From Solirubrobacteraceae bacterium (GTDB lineage: Bacteria > Actinomycetota > Thermoleophilia > Solirubrobacterales > Solirubrobacteraceae), in NCBI GenBank assembly GCA_030447275.1, contig JAUJPF010000001.1, positions 1 to 64,000 on the forward strand: a stretch of 64,000 bases of DNA, written 5' to 3'. Below the pieces are notes generated by a model. It searched no databases. It had not been told where the DNA came from and saw nothing but the letters and a program-made list of their open reading frames with translations. The translations under genes were made by a program, and so were the position numbers. Of the stretch, positions 24,316 to 32,954 are shown piece by piece; the stretch's first letter is position 1; the number at the start of each line of letters is the position of its first letter.

Positions 24316-25683
24316 ATGGCGTCGCGCCGGATCCGCGTCGACCCGGCGGACGCGCTGCGCGACGGCTTCGAGCGCATCCGTGACGAGGCCGGCGTGCCGG
24401 AGGCGTTCGCCCCGGAGGCCGAGGCCGAGGCGGCCGCGGCGGCGCGCCGCGAGCCCGAGGGCGACCGGATCGAGCTGCCGTTCGTGACGATCGACCCGCC
24501 GGGCTCGCGCGACCTCGACCAGGCGCTGCACATCGAGCGCCGCGGCGACGGGCACCGCGTCAGCTACGCGATCGCCGACGTCGGCGCCTTCGTCGCGCCG
24601 GAATCCGCGCTCGACGCCGAGACGCACGCGCGCGGGGTCACCGTCTACGCGCCCGACGCGAAGACCCCGCTGCACCCGCCGGCGCTCTCCGAGGGCGCGG
24701 CCAGCCTCCTGCCCGGCGAGTGGCGCCCCGCCGTGCTGTGGACGCTCGACCTCGACGCGAGCGGCGAGCTCGTCGACACCGGCGTCCGGCGCGCGGTCGT
24801 GCGCAGCGTCGCGCAGCACACGTACGCCGACGTCCCGCCCGAGGTCGCCGAGCCGCTGCGCGAGGTCGGCGAGCGGCGGATCGCGGTCGAGCGTTCCCGC
24901 GGCGGCGTGCGGCTCAACCTGCCGGAGCAGGAGGTCGTCCGCGAGGGCGACTCGTGGACCGTCCACTACCGCGTCCCGCTCGCGACCGAGCAGCACAACG
25001 AGCAGGTCTCCCTCCTCACCGGGATGGCCGCGGCGAAGCTCATGTTCGAGGCCGGTGTCGGCATCGTCCGCAGCCAGCCGGCGCCCGACGAGAAGGCGCT
25101 CGCGAAGCTGCGCCGACAGGCCGCGGCGCTCGGCGTCGCGTGGCGCGAGCCGTACTCCGAGCTCATCCGCAGCCTCGACCCGGCCGACCCCGCGCATGCC
25201 GCGCTGATGCAGGAGGCGGCCGGGGTGGGGAAGGGGGCCGGCTACACCGCGTTCGACGGCGAGGCGCCGGCCGATGCCGAGCACTTCGCCATCGCCGCCC
25301 CGTACGCGCACGCCACCGCGCCCCTGCGACGCCTCCAGGACCGCCACGTGCTCGCGTGCTGTGAGGCCGCGTGCGCCGGCGAGCCGGTACCGGACGCGAT
25401 CCGCGCCCAGCTTCCGCAGCTCCCGATGGCGATGGCCGCCGCGACCAAGCGCGCGCGCACCGTCGAGCGTCGCGTCGTCGACCTCGTCGAGGCCGTGCTC
25501 CTCTCCGGCCGCGAGGGCGAGCGCTTCGACGCGGTCGTGATCGACGACGGGGTGGTGCAGCTCCGCGAGCCCGCCGTCCGCGGCACGCTCGAGCGCGACT
25601 GCCCCGAGCCGGGGAGCGAGGTGTCCGTGCGGCTCGAGCGCGCGGACTCAGAGGCGCGCACGGTCGCATTCGCGATCGTGTGA
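24316..25683 (+). CDS. RNB-domain exoribonuclease (RNase II/R family)
   Basis: 455 residues, shorter than RNase II or RNase R because it lacks N-terminal cold-shock domains. The RNB catalytic signature is present: FVTIDPPGSRDLDQALHIER (acidic residues for two metals), YAIADVGAFVAPESALD, RGVTVYAPDAKTPLHPPALS, VRLNLPEQEV, EQHNEQVSLLTGMAAA and FAIAAPYAHATAPLRRLQDR. It degrades RNA 3' to 5'. The ATG immediately follows the previous stop. Compact RNB proteins of this kind are frequent in actinobacteria. Confidence 0.9.
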   Translation: MASRRIRVDPADALRDGFERIRDEAGVPEAFAPEAEAEAAAAARREPEGDRIELPFVTIDPPGSRDLDQALHIERRGDGHRVSYAIADVGAFVAPESALDAETHARGVTVYAPDAKTPLHPPALSEGAASLLPGEWRPAVLWTLDLDASGELVDTGVRRAVVRSVAQHTYADVPPEVAEPLREVGERRIAVERSRGGVRLNLPEQEVVREGDSWTVHYRVPLATEQHNEQVSLLTGMAAAKLMFEAGVGIVRSQPAPDEKALAKLRRQAAALGVAWREPYSELIRSLDPADPAHAALMQEAAGVGKGAGYTAFDGEAPADAEHFAIAAPYAHATAPLRRLQDRHVLACCEAACAGEPVPDAIRAQLPQLPMAMAAATKRARTVERRVVDLVEAVLLSGREGERFDAVVIDDGVVQLREPAVRGTLERDCPEPGSEVSVRLERADSEARTVAFAIV

Positions 25684-25687
25684 CCGG

Positions 25688-27820
25688 TTACGGACCGCAG
25701 TCGAGCGCCACGTCGACGAGCTGGAGCGCGGGGGCCCGTGCATCGGGCGAGGGACCGCTCCGGCCGCCGGTGATCGCGACGGAGGCACGCCCGGGCGACA
25801 GCGGCACGCGAACCTCGCGGCGCTCGCCCGGCGCGAGCTCTCCGGCCATCGGCGTGCTGCCCGCGGGCCGGACGCGATAGCGCGCGGCAGCGTCCGCGGG
25901 GGCGCCCATGACGATCCGCACGCACGTCGGCTCGCCGCCCCGGGCGGAGGTGAAGCCGCGCAGCGTCGTCGACCGGCCGGCCGGCACCCACCCGTCGTCC
26001 GCGGCGCCGGCCACGGTGTACGAGACGCGCGGTTGCGTCCCGAGGTCGAACAGCCCGAAGTCGGCCAGCGTCGGCGACGCGGCCACCGGGCGGGCGGCGA
26101 AGCCGACGCGCTTGAAGCCCGGCGGTGCGACCACGAAGCGCCGCAGCGGCGTCGACGACGTGATCCTGCCCGTCCGCTCGTCGACGCTGACGACGATGTC
26201 GAAGGGGCAGCACGCGAAGGTCTGCGGCATGCCCGCGAGACGGATCATCCCGGCGAAGCGGCGGTTGTACGCCTGCGCCTGGCCCATCGCGTAGGGCACG
26301 ACGCCGGCGCCCCCGGGGTTGTAGTCCCAACCCAGCGCGACCTCGTCGCCCACCGCTTGGTCGATGAACGTGCGCTGCTCCCACGTCCAGTTCCCGCCTT
26401 GAGCGCCGAGCCACTTCGAGGTCGCATACTGCGCCTGCGCGGCCCCGAGCCCGAGCACGAGCACGGCGGCGCCGACGGCCACGAGCACGGCGATGGGCGC
26501 TCGGACGCGTGCGCGGGGGCTGCACACGAAGGCCACGGCGACCGCGAACAGGATCGCCCCGACCATCACGATCGCGTAGATGTCCCAAACCTCCGGCACG
26601 CCGGCCGAGGTCAGCCGCAGCTCGGTGCCGCGGAAGAGGAACTGCCTGGCGGGCAGGACCATCCACGAGAGCTGGCCCTCGTCGTAGGGCGGCACGTTCG
26701 CGGCGACGATGCGCAGCACGACGAGCCCGCCCAGGACGGTGCCGAGCGCCGACGCCTCGCGGCGGAACAGGGCCGCGCCGAACGCGATCGGGGCGACCGC
26801 GGCCATGACCGCGACATAGCGCTCCTCCGGCGGTGCGTTCACCGTCGTCACCGCAAAGACGACGAACAGCGACAGCGCGGTCACGGCGTACGCGCCGGCG
26901 ACGCGATCCGTCGGTTTCGCCGCCTGCCGCACGCCCCACGGCAGCGCGATCATCACGACGATGTAGCCGGTGCCGAGGGCCAGCATCGCCCCCCACATCC
27001 CGGCCCGGTCGATGACGTCGGCCACGCTGAAGTCCGTCGGGATCGCTCCCTGGTACTGGCCGCCGACGATGCCGCGCACGCCGACGGAGAGCACGGCACC
27101 GACGGTGACGATCCCGGCCGCGAGCAGGAGGGGGTGCGTTCGGCCGACCCGCAGCGGATACCGCTTGAGCGCGTCGAGCCCTCGCTCGCCCGGCGGCCGA
27201 TCGCGCCACACCTGCACGAAGACCGCCGCCGCGGCGATGGCGACGAACGGGAGATTCGAGGTCCGCGCCGTGGCCCCGAGCGCACCGATGACCAGTACGA
27301 GCAGGTCATTGCCCGGCGACGGTCGCGTGACCGCCCTCACCACCGCCCAGACGAGCGCGGTCGTCAGCGGATAGGCGACGGTGACGTTGAGCAGCGTCGT
27401 GGCGAAGATGAGCCAGGGCGTCACCGTCGTGAGCGCGGCGACCAGGGCAGCCTGCCAGCGCTCGAGGCCGAGCATCCGCGCGAGCGCGTACGCCGGCAGC
27501 GCCGCGAGCGCGTAGATCACGGCCGCCATGACGTGCGCGGCCCGGAACATGGCGGCGGTGTCGCCCTCGAACAGGCGGTTGGGCAGCGCGAGCACGAGCG
27601 ACATGAGGCGCTCGGGCCCGCGGTTGACCGGGGAGGCCGCCGTGAGCGTCGCGAAGAAGTCGGCCGTGAAGCCGCGCGCGCCGGCGAGCCCGAACGCGAA
27701 CTCGTCCGCCTGGAGCGTGTGGTTCTGCACGCCGCGCCAGGCCGACCACGCCGCGGCGGCGCAGACGACGAGCGCGAATGCGACGGTCGCTGACCGCTGG
27801 GCTTCGGCGCGCCGGAACAC
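25688..27820 (-). CDS. polytopic membrane protein, GT-C glycosyltransferase-like
   Basis: About 710 residues with roughly eleven membrane segments (VAFALVVCAAAAWSAW; MAAVIYALAALPAYALA; LAAGIVTVGAVLSVGV; MWGAMLALGTGYIVVMIALP; IYAIVMVGAILFAVAVAFV) and a periplasmic C-terminal beta-rich region from about residue 500. LQADEFAFGLAGARGF after the first segment has the acidic position expected of GT-C enzymes, but the family is uncertain. An ATG at 27865 would add 15 residues with codons rare here (AGA, AGG, ATA) and overlaps the MerR start head to head. I therefore prefer GTG 27820. Confidence 0.75.
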   Translation of the reverse strand: MFRRAEAQRSATVAFALVVCAAAAWSAWRGVQNHTLQADEFAFGLAGARGFTADFFATLTAASPVNRGPERLMSLVLALPNRLFEGDTAAMFRAAHVMAAVIYALAALPAYALARMLGLERWQAALVAALTTVTPWLIFATTLLNVTVAYPLTTALVWAVVRAVTRPSPGNDLLVLVIGALGATARTSNLPFVAIAAAAVFVQVWRDRPPGERGLDALKRYPLRVGRTHPLLLAAGIVTVGAVLSVGVRGIVGGQYQGAIPTDFSVADVIDRAGMWGAMLALGTGYIVVMIALPWGVRQAAKPTDRVAGAYAVTALSLFVVFAVTTVNAPPEERYVAVMAAVAPIAFGAALFRREASALGTVLGGLVVLRIVAANVPPYDEGQLSWMVLPARQFLFRGTELRLTSAGVPEVWDIYAIVMVGAILFAVAVAFVCSPRARVRAPIAVLVAVGAAVLVLGLGAAQAQYATSKWLGAQGGNWTWEQRTFIDQAVGDEVALGWDYNPGGAGVVPYAMGQAQAYNRRFAGMIRLAGMPQTFACCPFDIVVSVDERTGRITSSTPLRRFVVAPPGFKRVGFAARPVAASPTLADFGLFDLGTQPRVSYTVAGAADDGWVPAGRSTTLRGFTSARGGEPTCVRIVMGAPADAAARYRVRPAGSTPMAGELAPGERREVRVPLSPGRASVAITGGRSGPSPDARAPALQLVDVALDCGP

Positions 27821-27850
27821 GAGCCGAACAGAGTATGCGCCGCCCGGAAC

Positions 27851-27856
27851 TATCCT
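27851..27856 (+). promoter_or_regulatory. TATCCT leaderless -10 of the MerR gene
   Basis: TATCCT ends 7 nt before the ATG at 27864. Confidence 0.5.
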
Positions 27857-27863
27857 TCCTCTC

Positions 27864-28286
27864 ATGGCCGCGCGCGTTCACGGACGCCTGCTCGCCGGGG
27901 AGGCCGGCGAGATCGTCGGCGTGTCGGGCACGACGATCGGGCAGTGGGCGCGGCACGGGTACATCCGCCCGTCGCAGTCGGCCGAGCTGCCGCACGTCTA
28001 CAGCGTCGAGGACGTCGGCGAGGCGGCGATCGTCGCGGCGCTGCTGCACCGCGGCGTCCGGCACACCGACGTCCGCCGCGCGATCGAGCGCCTGCGCTCC
28101 TACGGCGCGTGGCCGCTGAGCGAGGCGCGGCTGGCGACGACCCGCACGGCCGGCGACGGCGGCCGGCCGCGGATCGTGCTCGACGAGGACGGGCGCCGCT
28201 TCCTCCTGACCGACCGCGGCTGGCAGCTCGTCGCCGTCGCGCCCGAGGTCGACGAGGTCCGGCTGCGGCTGAGGCCGGCCGCCTGA
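27864..28286 (+). CDS. MerR-type helix-turn-helix regulator
   Basis: 140 residues. The N-terminal winged helix of the MerR class is visible: LLAGEAGEIVGVSGTTIGQW, ARHGYIRPSQ, HVYSVEDVGEAAIVAALLHR and HTDVRRAIERLRSYG. The C-terminal part is short and has no metal-binding Cys. It is divergent from the large membrane protein and upstream of an EmrB-type exporter, so it could control either. Effector unknown. Confidence 0.8.
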   Translation: MAARVHGRLLAGEAGEIVGVSGTTIGQWARHGYIRPSQSAELPHVYSVEDVGEAAIVAALLHRGVRHTDVRRAIERLRSYGAWPLSEARLATTRTAGDGGRPRIVLDEDGRRFLLTDRGWQLVAVAPEVDEVRLRLRPAA

Positions 28287-28348
28287 ACGTCGCGCGCTGG
28301 GCCGCGCTCCACCGCTGGGGAGGACCGGCACGCTGGACCTCCGGCCGT

Positions 28349-28391
28349 TAGTGTTGCGCCGATGCGCCATCCCGAAGGCGGTCGGCCGTGA
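28349..28391 (+). promoter_or_regulatory. leaderless promoter and nine-codon leader ORF before the exporter
   Basis: TAGTGT (28349-28354) ends 7 nt before an ATG at 28362 that opens a nine-codon frame, MRHPEGGRP, ending TGA at 28389-28391. The GTG start of the exporter (28388) overlaps this stop as GTGA. The arrangement suggests a leaderless leader peptide whose translation is coupled to, and may regulate, the exporter. Confidence 0.45.
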
Positions 28392-29872
28392 CCGCGACCC
28401 ACGCTCCGCGCGAGTCGTCCCTCAACCGCTGGCAGATCGTCGCAGTGCTCTCGATCGTCCAGTTCATGCTGTTCCTCGACGACACGATCGTGAACGTCGC
28501 GCTCCCGGCGATCGACGAGGACCTCGACATGTCGAGGACCGCGCTCGCGTGGATCATCAACGCGTACGTGCTGCTCTACGGCGGCCTGCTGCTGCTCGGC
28601 GGGCGGCTCGCCGACGTCGCCGGGAAGGTCAGGCTGTTCGTCATCGGCGTGAGCGTCTTCGGGCTGGGGTCCCTGCTCAGCGGCCTCGCCCCGACCGGCG
28701 ACCTGCTCGTCGTGGCACGCGGGCTCCAGGGCGTCGGGGCCGCGGCCGCGGCGCCGTCCGCGCTGGCGATCGTCGTCAGCCTGTTCGATGAGCCGGGCGA
28801 GCGCGCGCGGGCGATGGCGATCTGGACCGGGCTGGCCGGCGTCGCGGCGACGCTCGGTGCGGTCCTCGGCGGCGTGATCACCGACCTCGTCAACTGGCGG
28901 TTCATCTTCCTCATCAACATCCCGCTCGTCCTCGTGGCGCTCGTCTACGTGCGCACGAAGCTGCCGACCAGCGAGCGCACCGTCGGCGGCACGTTCGACT
29001 TCCGCGGCGCGATCCTCAGCACCGCCGGCGTCATGCTGCTCGCCTTCACCCTGCTGGAGGCCAACGACGCCGGCTGGCTGTCGGCGCGGACGCTCGCCGG
29101 GTTCGCGGGCGCGGCGGTGCTGATCGCGCTGTTCATCGCGTCCGAGCGCCGTATCGACCAGCCGCTCGTGCCGCTGTTCTTCTTCTCGCTGCGCCGGCGC
29201 ACGACGGGGCTCGCGCTCCAGTACCTCCTCGCCGCGGTGCTGTTCGGGCTCTTCTTCCTGGGGACGCTCTACCTCCAGCAGGTGCTCGGCTACTCGCCGC
29301 TCGAGGGCGGCCTCTCCTGGCTCGCGTTCTTCGTCGGCTTCTTCGTCGGGGCCGCGTCGGGCGGCGAGCTGATCTTCCGCGTCGGCGCCCGCGCGGTCAT
29401 CGCCGCCGGGCTCGTGCTCACGGCCCTCGGCCTTCTCTGGTTCGCGGCGGCGCCGACCGACGCCGGCTACTTCACCCACGTCGCCGGGCCGCTGCTCGTC
29501 GCCGGGCTGGGGCTGGCGTGGGGCTACATCCCCGTCGCGGTCGTCATCATGGATGGCGTTCCCGAGCAGCAGGAGGGCCTCGCGTCGGGACTCCTGGCGA
29601 CCGGCCAGCAGATCGGCGGCGCGATCGGCCTGTCGGTCTTCGTCTCGATCGCCGAGACCCGGACGGGCGACCTGCTCGCGGGGGGAACCCTGCCCGGCGA
29701 GGCACAGGTCGGCGGCACCGGCCTCGCGTGGCTCGTCGCCGCGGCGGTGTGCGTCATCGGCGCGCTCATCACGTTCCGCCTGCTCGGCCGCTGGATCCCC
29801 GCTCGCCCGCACGCCGGAGGGCACGGCGCGAGGCCGCGGCCGGCCGTGGCCACGGCGGACCACGCCGACTGA
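28388..29872 (+). CDS. EmrB/QacA-type (DHA2) MFS drug exporter
   Basis: 494 residues with about 14 hydrophobic segments, as expected for DHA2 proton antiporters. Family motifs: FLDDTIVNVALPAIDEDL in the first segment (the D-x-x-I-V-N-V-A-L-P motif), WIINAYVLLYGGLLLLGGRL followed by ADVAGK, and the motif C region LGAVLGGVITD. Hydrophilic His-rich N and C termini. It exports hydrophobic drugs or metabolites. It sits immediately upstream of the biosynthetic operon starting near 30012 and may provide self-resistance or export. Confidence 0.9.
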   Translation: MTATHAPRESSLNRWQIVAVLSIVQFMLFLDDTIVNVALPAIDEDLDMSRTALAWIINAYVLLYGGLLLLGGRLADVAGKVRLFVIGVSVFGLGSLLSGLAPTGDLLVVARGLQGVGAAAAAPSALAIVVSLFDEPGERARAMAIWTGLAGVAATLGAVLGGVITDLVNWRFIFLINIPLVLVALVYVRTKLPTSERTVGGTFDFRGAILSTAGVMLLAFTLLEANDAGWLSARTLAGFAGAAVLIALFIASERRIDQPLVPLFFFSLRRRTTGLALQYLLAAVLFGLFFLGTLYLQQVLGYSPLEGGLSWLAFFVGFFVGAASGGELIFRVGARAVIAAGLVLTALGLLWFAAAPTDAGYFTHVAGPLLVAGLGLAWGYIPVAVVIMDGVPEQQEGLASGLLATGQQIGGAIGLSVFVSIAETRTGDLLAGGTLPGEAQVGGTGLAWLVAAAVCVIGALITFRLLGRWIPARPHAGGHGARPRPAVATADHAD

Positions 29873-29905
29873 CCCGGAGCCGGTCGCAGCGCTCGGGCGC
29901 GCCTT

Positions 29906-29940
29906 CTACCGGTAGCCGGGGGTTTGGTACTGTGCCCCCG
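29906..29940 (+). promoter_or_regulatory. promoter/operator region of the biosynthetic operon
   Basis: A perfect 10-bp palindrome CTACCGGTAG (29906-29915) lies where a -35 box would be for TACTGT (29928-29933), 12 bp downstream. CGGGGG (29917-29922) and CCCCCG (29935-29940) could form a hairpin around that -10. The block therefore holds a probable promoter with an operator, or a terminator for the exporter. About 75-140 nt of leader follows. Confidence 0.45.
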
Positions 29941-29999
29941 CTGATCGGTCTGCGCCGGTTGAACCCGCAGCAGTCGGCGACGGCCGACCACGAAACCAG

Positions 30000-30014
30000 G
30001 GAGGGAGCGCCATC
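30000..30014 (+). promoter_or_regulatory. ideal Shine-Dalgarno pointing to an in-frame ATC codon
   Basis: GGAGG (30000-30004, within AGGGAGGGAG) is spaced 7 nt before ATC at 30012, which is in frame with the adenylation enzyme. The 20 intervening codons look like coding sequence. The first ATG (30072) has no Shine-Dalgarno. Either a rare ATC start or a base error is possible. Confidence 0.4.
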
Positions 30015-30071
30015 CAGCGGTCGCGACTCGACGGCGAACGACGTCCGGTCAACGCGGCATCGACGGCCGCG

Positions 30072-31547
30072 ATGGTCGCTCGCTGGGCTGCGCGCGCCCC
30101 CGACGCCCCGGCGATCGTCCACGGCGAGCTGACGATCGGGTTCGCCGGCCTCCTCGACTGCGCGGAGCGCATCGCCGACCGGCTGACCGAGGCCGGCGTC
30201 GGACCCGGCGACCGGGTCGCGCTGTGGGCCGACCGGACGCCGAACGTGGTCTGCGCCGGGCTGGGGATCTGGCTGGCGCGCTGCGCCTACGTCCCGATCG
30301 ACCCGTCCTATCCCCACGACCGCGTGCGGATGATCCTCGACGCGGCCGATCCGGCGCTCCTCGCCTACGACGGCGACGCTCCCGGCAAGGCGCCGCCCGA
30401 AACCGCGCGATCGTTCGACATCGCCGAAGCGCTCGAAGCCGAGGACCGCCGCGCGCCGGGCCCGCCGCAGCTGCCGGAGCGCGACGACGCGGCCTACGTC
30501 ATCTTCACGTCGGGCTCGACCGGCGTCCCGAAGGGCGTCGTCGTCGAGCACGGCTCGGTCGCGAACTACGTCGCCTGGGCCGGCGCGGCGATGGTGCGGA
30601 GCGGCAGCGGCGCGCCGCTGTTCGGCAACATGGGTTTCGACCACTCCGTCACGCCGTGGTGGGTCCCGCTCGCCCACGGCAAGCCGGTGGAGGTCATCGC
30701 GGGGACGTGGGACCAGGCCGCCCTGTTCGCGCCGCGGGCCGAGCGCTGGTCGTTCCTGAAGCTGACGCCGTCGCACGCGCGCCTCTTCGAGCGGCTGTCG
30801 CAGCCCGACTACCGCGCCGTGGCCGAGTGCCTCATGCTCGGCGGCGAGCTGCTGCGCCCCGAGCTGATCGCGCAGATCGGCGAGCGCCTCGCCGGCGTGC
30901 GCATCATCAACCACTACGGCCCCACGGAGACGACCGTCGGCTGCGTGACGCGCGAGTTCATGGCCGGCGACGTCCCCGGCGACGTCAGCGTGCCGATCGG
31001 GCGCCCGGTGTGGAACGCCCGCGCGTACGTGGTCGACGAGGAGCTGCGCCTCGTCCGACCGGGCGAGCCGGGCGAGCTCGTGATGGCCGGCGCCTCGATC
31101 GCCCGCGGCTACCTGCAGGCCGACGAGCGCGAGCGGTTCATCGACGAGTCCGAGGTCGAGGGCGCCGAGGCCGGCGGCCGCGCCTACCGGACCGGCGACA
31201 TCGTCGAGCTGCTCCCCAGCGGCGAGCTCAGCTGCCTGGGACGGTTCGACGACCAGCTCAGCGTCGGCGGCTTCCGCACCGAGCGCGAGGAGCTGCGGCG
31301 CCACGCGCTGTCGGTGCCCGGCATCACCGAGGCCGCGTTCGAGGTCGTCCCGGGGGACGTGGAGGTGGTGCGCGCGACGGTCGTCGCCGATCCCGGCGTC
31401 GACCGCCACGAGGTCGCCCGTGCGCTCCGGCGCCGGATGCGCGAGTCCCTCCCGGCGGCGGTCGTGCCGAAGTCCGTCGACGTCGTCGACCGGCTCACCG
31501 TCAACAGCCACGGCAAGCTCGACCTGAGGGCGGCGGAGCGTGCCTGA
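30072..31547 (+). CDS. stand-alone NRPS-type adenylation enzyme, predicted aspartate
   Basis: 491 residues (or 511 from the ATC at 30012). It activates an amino acid as aminoacyl-AMP and loads a carrier protein. Core motifs: A3 YVIFTSGSTGVPKGVVVEHG, A4 FDHSVT, A5 NHYGPTETTVG, A7 YRTGDIVELLPSG, A8 GRFDDQLSVGGFRTEREEL and A10 NSHGKLDLR with the catalytic Lys. Reading the pocket against GrsA by eye gives D-H-T-K-M-G-H-V-G-K, close to the aspartate code D-L-T-K-V-G-H-I-G-K. There is no condensation or carrier domain; the carrier is two genes downstream. It overlaps the next gene by 8 bp. Confidence 0.88.
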   Translation: MVARWAARAPDAPAIVHGELTIGFAGLLDCAERIADRLTEAGVGPGDRVALWADRTPNVVCAGLGIWLARCAYVPIDPSYPHDRVRMILDAADPALLAYDGDAPGKAPPETARSFDIAEALEAEDRRAPGPPQLPERDDAAYVIFTSGSTGVPKGVVVEHGSVANYVAWAGAAMVRSGSGAPLFGNMGFDHSVTPWWVPLAHGKPVEVIAGTWDQAALFAPRAERWSFLKLTPSHARLFERLSQPDYRAVAECLMLGGELLRPELIAQIGERLAGVRIINHYGPTETTVGCVTREFMAGDVPGDVSVPIGRPVWNARAYVVDEELRLVRPGEPGELVMAGASIARGYLQADERERFIDESEVEGAEAGGRAYRTGDIVELLPSGELSCLGRFDDQLSVGGFRTEREELRRHALSVPGITEAAFEVVPGDVEVVRATVVADPGVDRHEVARALRRRMRESLPAAVVPKSVDVVDRLTVNSHGKLDLRAAERA

Positions 31548-32667
31548 CCGCGACGTCCTCGTCGTGGGCAGCGGGCTCGCCGGGCTGAGCGCCGCGGCGA
31601 TGCTCCAGGAGAGCGGCTTCGACGTGGAGGTCGTGGAGCGCGCGGAGGCGCTCCAGGCCGCGGGCGCGGGGCTCACGCTGCATCCGAACGCCCGCGCAGC
31701 CCTCGGCCCGCTCGACGCGGTGCTCGCGCCGCACGCCGCCGAGATCCGGCAACAGATCGTCGAGGACCACGACGGTGTGCGGTCCGAGCTGCGCTGGGAC
31801 GCCGTCTGGAGCGACGGGCGCCTCCCGCTGTGCATCGCGCGCAGCGTCCTCGCCGAGCAGCTCTCCGCGCAGCTCGCGCCGGGAACGGTCACGTTCTCGA
31901 CGCATCCCGTCGCGGTCACCCAGCGCGCCGACGCCGTCGACGTCGAGCTGTCCGACGGGCGCGTCGCGAGCTGCCGGATCGCGATCGGCGCCGACGGGAT
32001 CCGCTCGTGGGTGCGCCGGCAGGTCGTCGACCCGGAGGCGGAGCCGCGCTACCTCGGCCAGGTCTACTGGCGGACGGTCGCCCCGGCGACCGGGGCGATG
32101 GCCTTCACCGACTGGCACGTCTGGCGCAGCGGCCGGCACTACGCGGGCGGCCTCCCGGTCGGCCACGGCCGCGCCCACTTCTTCCTCCAGATGGCTGCGC
32201 CCGAGGTCCCGGCGGCGACCGGCGCCGAGTCGCGCCGGCTGTTCGAGCGCGCGGCGTCGGAGTTCCCCGCGCGCCTGCGCGAGATCGCCGAGGGCATCCG
32301 TGACGAGCCGCTGCACTTCACCGCCGCGTCGACCCTCGCGGCCGCCCGCTGCGTCGTCGGGCGCGTCGGCCTCGTCGGCGACGCCGCCCACGCCCTGACC
32401 CCCGCGTCCACGCAGGGAGGCGCGATGGCGATCGAGGACGCGCGGGTCCTGACCGAGGAGCTGCGCGCGCACGGCCCGACGGCCGACGGCCTGGCGAGCT
32501 ACGAGGCGCGCCGCCGGCCGCGGATCGCGCACGTGCAGCGGATGAGCCGCCTGCACCTGATGCTGCTCGAGTCCGAGATGCCGGCGGCCACGCGCGACGA
32601 ATCGGCGGCGCGCGGTCCGGTCGCCTGGTACCGGCAGATGTACGGCCCGCTGGCAGCGGCGGCCTGA
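31540..32667 (+). CDS. class A FAD-dependent monooxygenase (PHBH fold)
   Basis: 375 residues. FAD-binding GxGxxG in VLVVGSGLAGLSAAAMLQES, the DG motif in IAIGADGIRSWVRRQVVD and the GD motif in GRVGLVGDAAHALTPASTQG. This architecture hydroxylates aromatic or otherwise activated substrates using NAD(P)H and O2. GTG start, overlapping the adenylation gene by 8 bp (31540-31547). In context it may hydroxylate a carrier-bound or released intermediate. The closing PVAWYRQMYGPL is not diagnostic. Confidence 0.9.
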   Translation: MPDRDVLVVGSGLAGLSAAAMLQESGFDVEVVERAEALQAAGAGLTLHPNARAALGPLDAVLAPHAAEIRQQIVEDHDGVRSELRWDAVWSDGRLPLCIARSVLAEQLSAQLAPGTVTFSTHPVAVTQRADAVDVELSDGRVASCRIAIGADGIRSWVRRQVVDPEAEPRYLGQVYWRTVAPATGAMAFTDWHVWRSGRHYAGGLPVGHGRAHFFLQMAAPEVPAATGAESRRLFERAASEFPARLREIAEGIRDEPLHFTAASTLAAARCVVGRVGLVGDAAHALTPASTQGGAMAIEDARVLTEELRAHGPTADGLASYEARRRPRIAHVQRMSRLHLMLLESEMPAATRDESAARGPVAWYRQMYGPLAAAA

Positions 32668-32693
32668 CCGGCGCTCGAGAGGAGGCGATCTGC

Positions 32694-32954
32694 GTGCCGC
32701 GCGCTGAGTTCTTCGAGACGTTCAAGGCCTTCCTGGTCGAGCTCGACCCTGGTCTCGACCTCAGCGAGCTGGCACCGGACACGCACCTGTGGGAGAAGGG
32801 CTACCTCGACTCGTTCGCGATGCTGAGCGTGGTGGCGTTCATCGAGGACGAGACCGGCCGCGAGGTCGCCCTGAACCCCGACACGCTGCCGGACTTCTTC
32901 ACGGTGGACCGGATCTACGCCGCCTACGTCGAGCCGAACGAGGTGGCGCGATGA
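32694..32954 (+). CDS. acyl/peptidyl carrier protein
   Basis: 86 residues. The phosphopantetheine attachment Ser is S40 in WEKGYLDSFAML, in a four-helix carrier fold with acidic surface. GTG start at 32694 with a strong Shine-Dalgarno (GAGAGGAGG). It is the expected acceptor for the aminoacyl group made by the adenylation enzyme upstream. The stop overlaps the next ATG (ATGA). No phosphopantetheinyl transferase is encoded in the window. Confidence 0.9.
   Translation: MPRAEFFETFKAFLVELDPGLDLSELAPDTHLWEKGYLDSFAMLSVVAFIEDETGREVALNPDTLPDFFTVDRIYAAYVEPNEVAR

Noticed and set aside
28100..29863. 587-codon reverse frame opposite the MFS exporter
   Set aside because: The plus strand encodes an unmistakable 14-TM transporter; the reverse frame is Arg/Glu-rich low-complexity sequence without motifs.
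29917..29940. CGGGGG/CCCCCG hairpin as a definite intrinsic terminator
   Set aside because: It has no T-run and contains a good -10-like TACTGT in its loop; a promoter/operator function is as likely, so it was not called a terminator.
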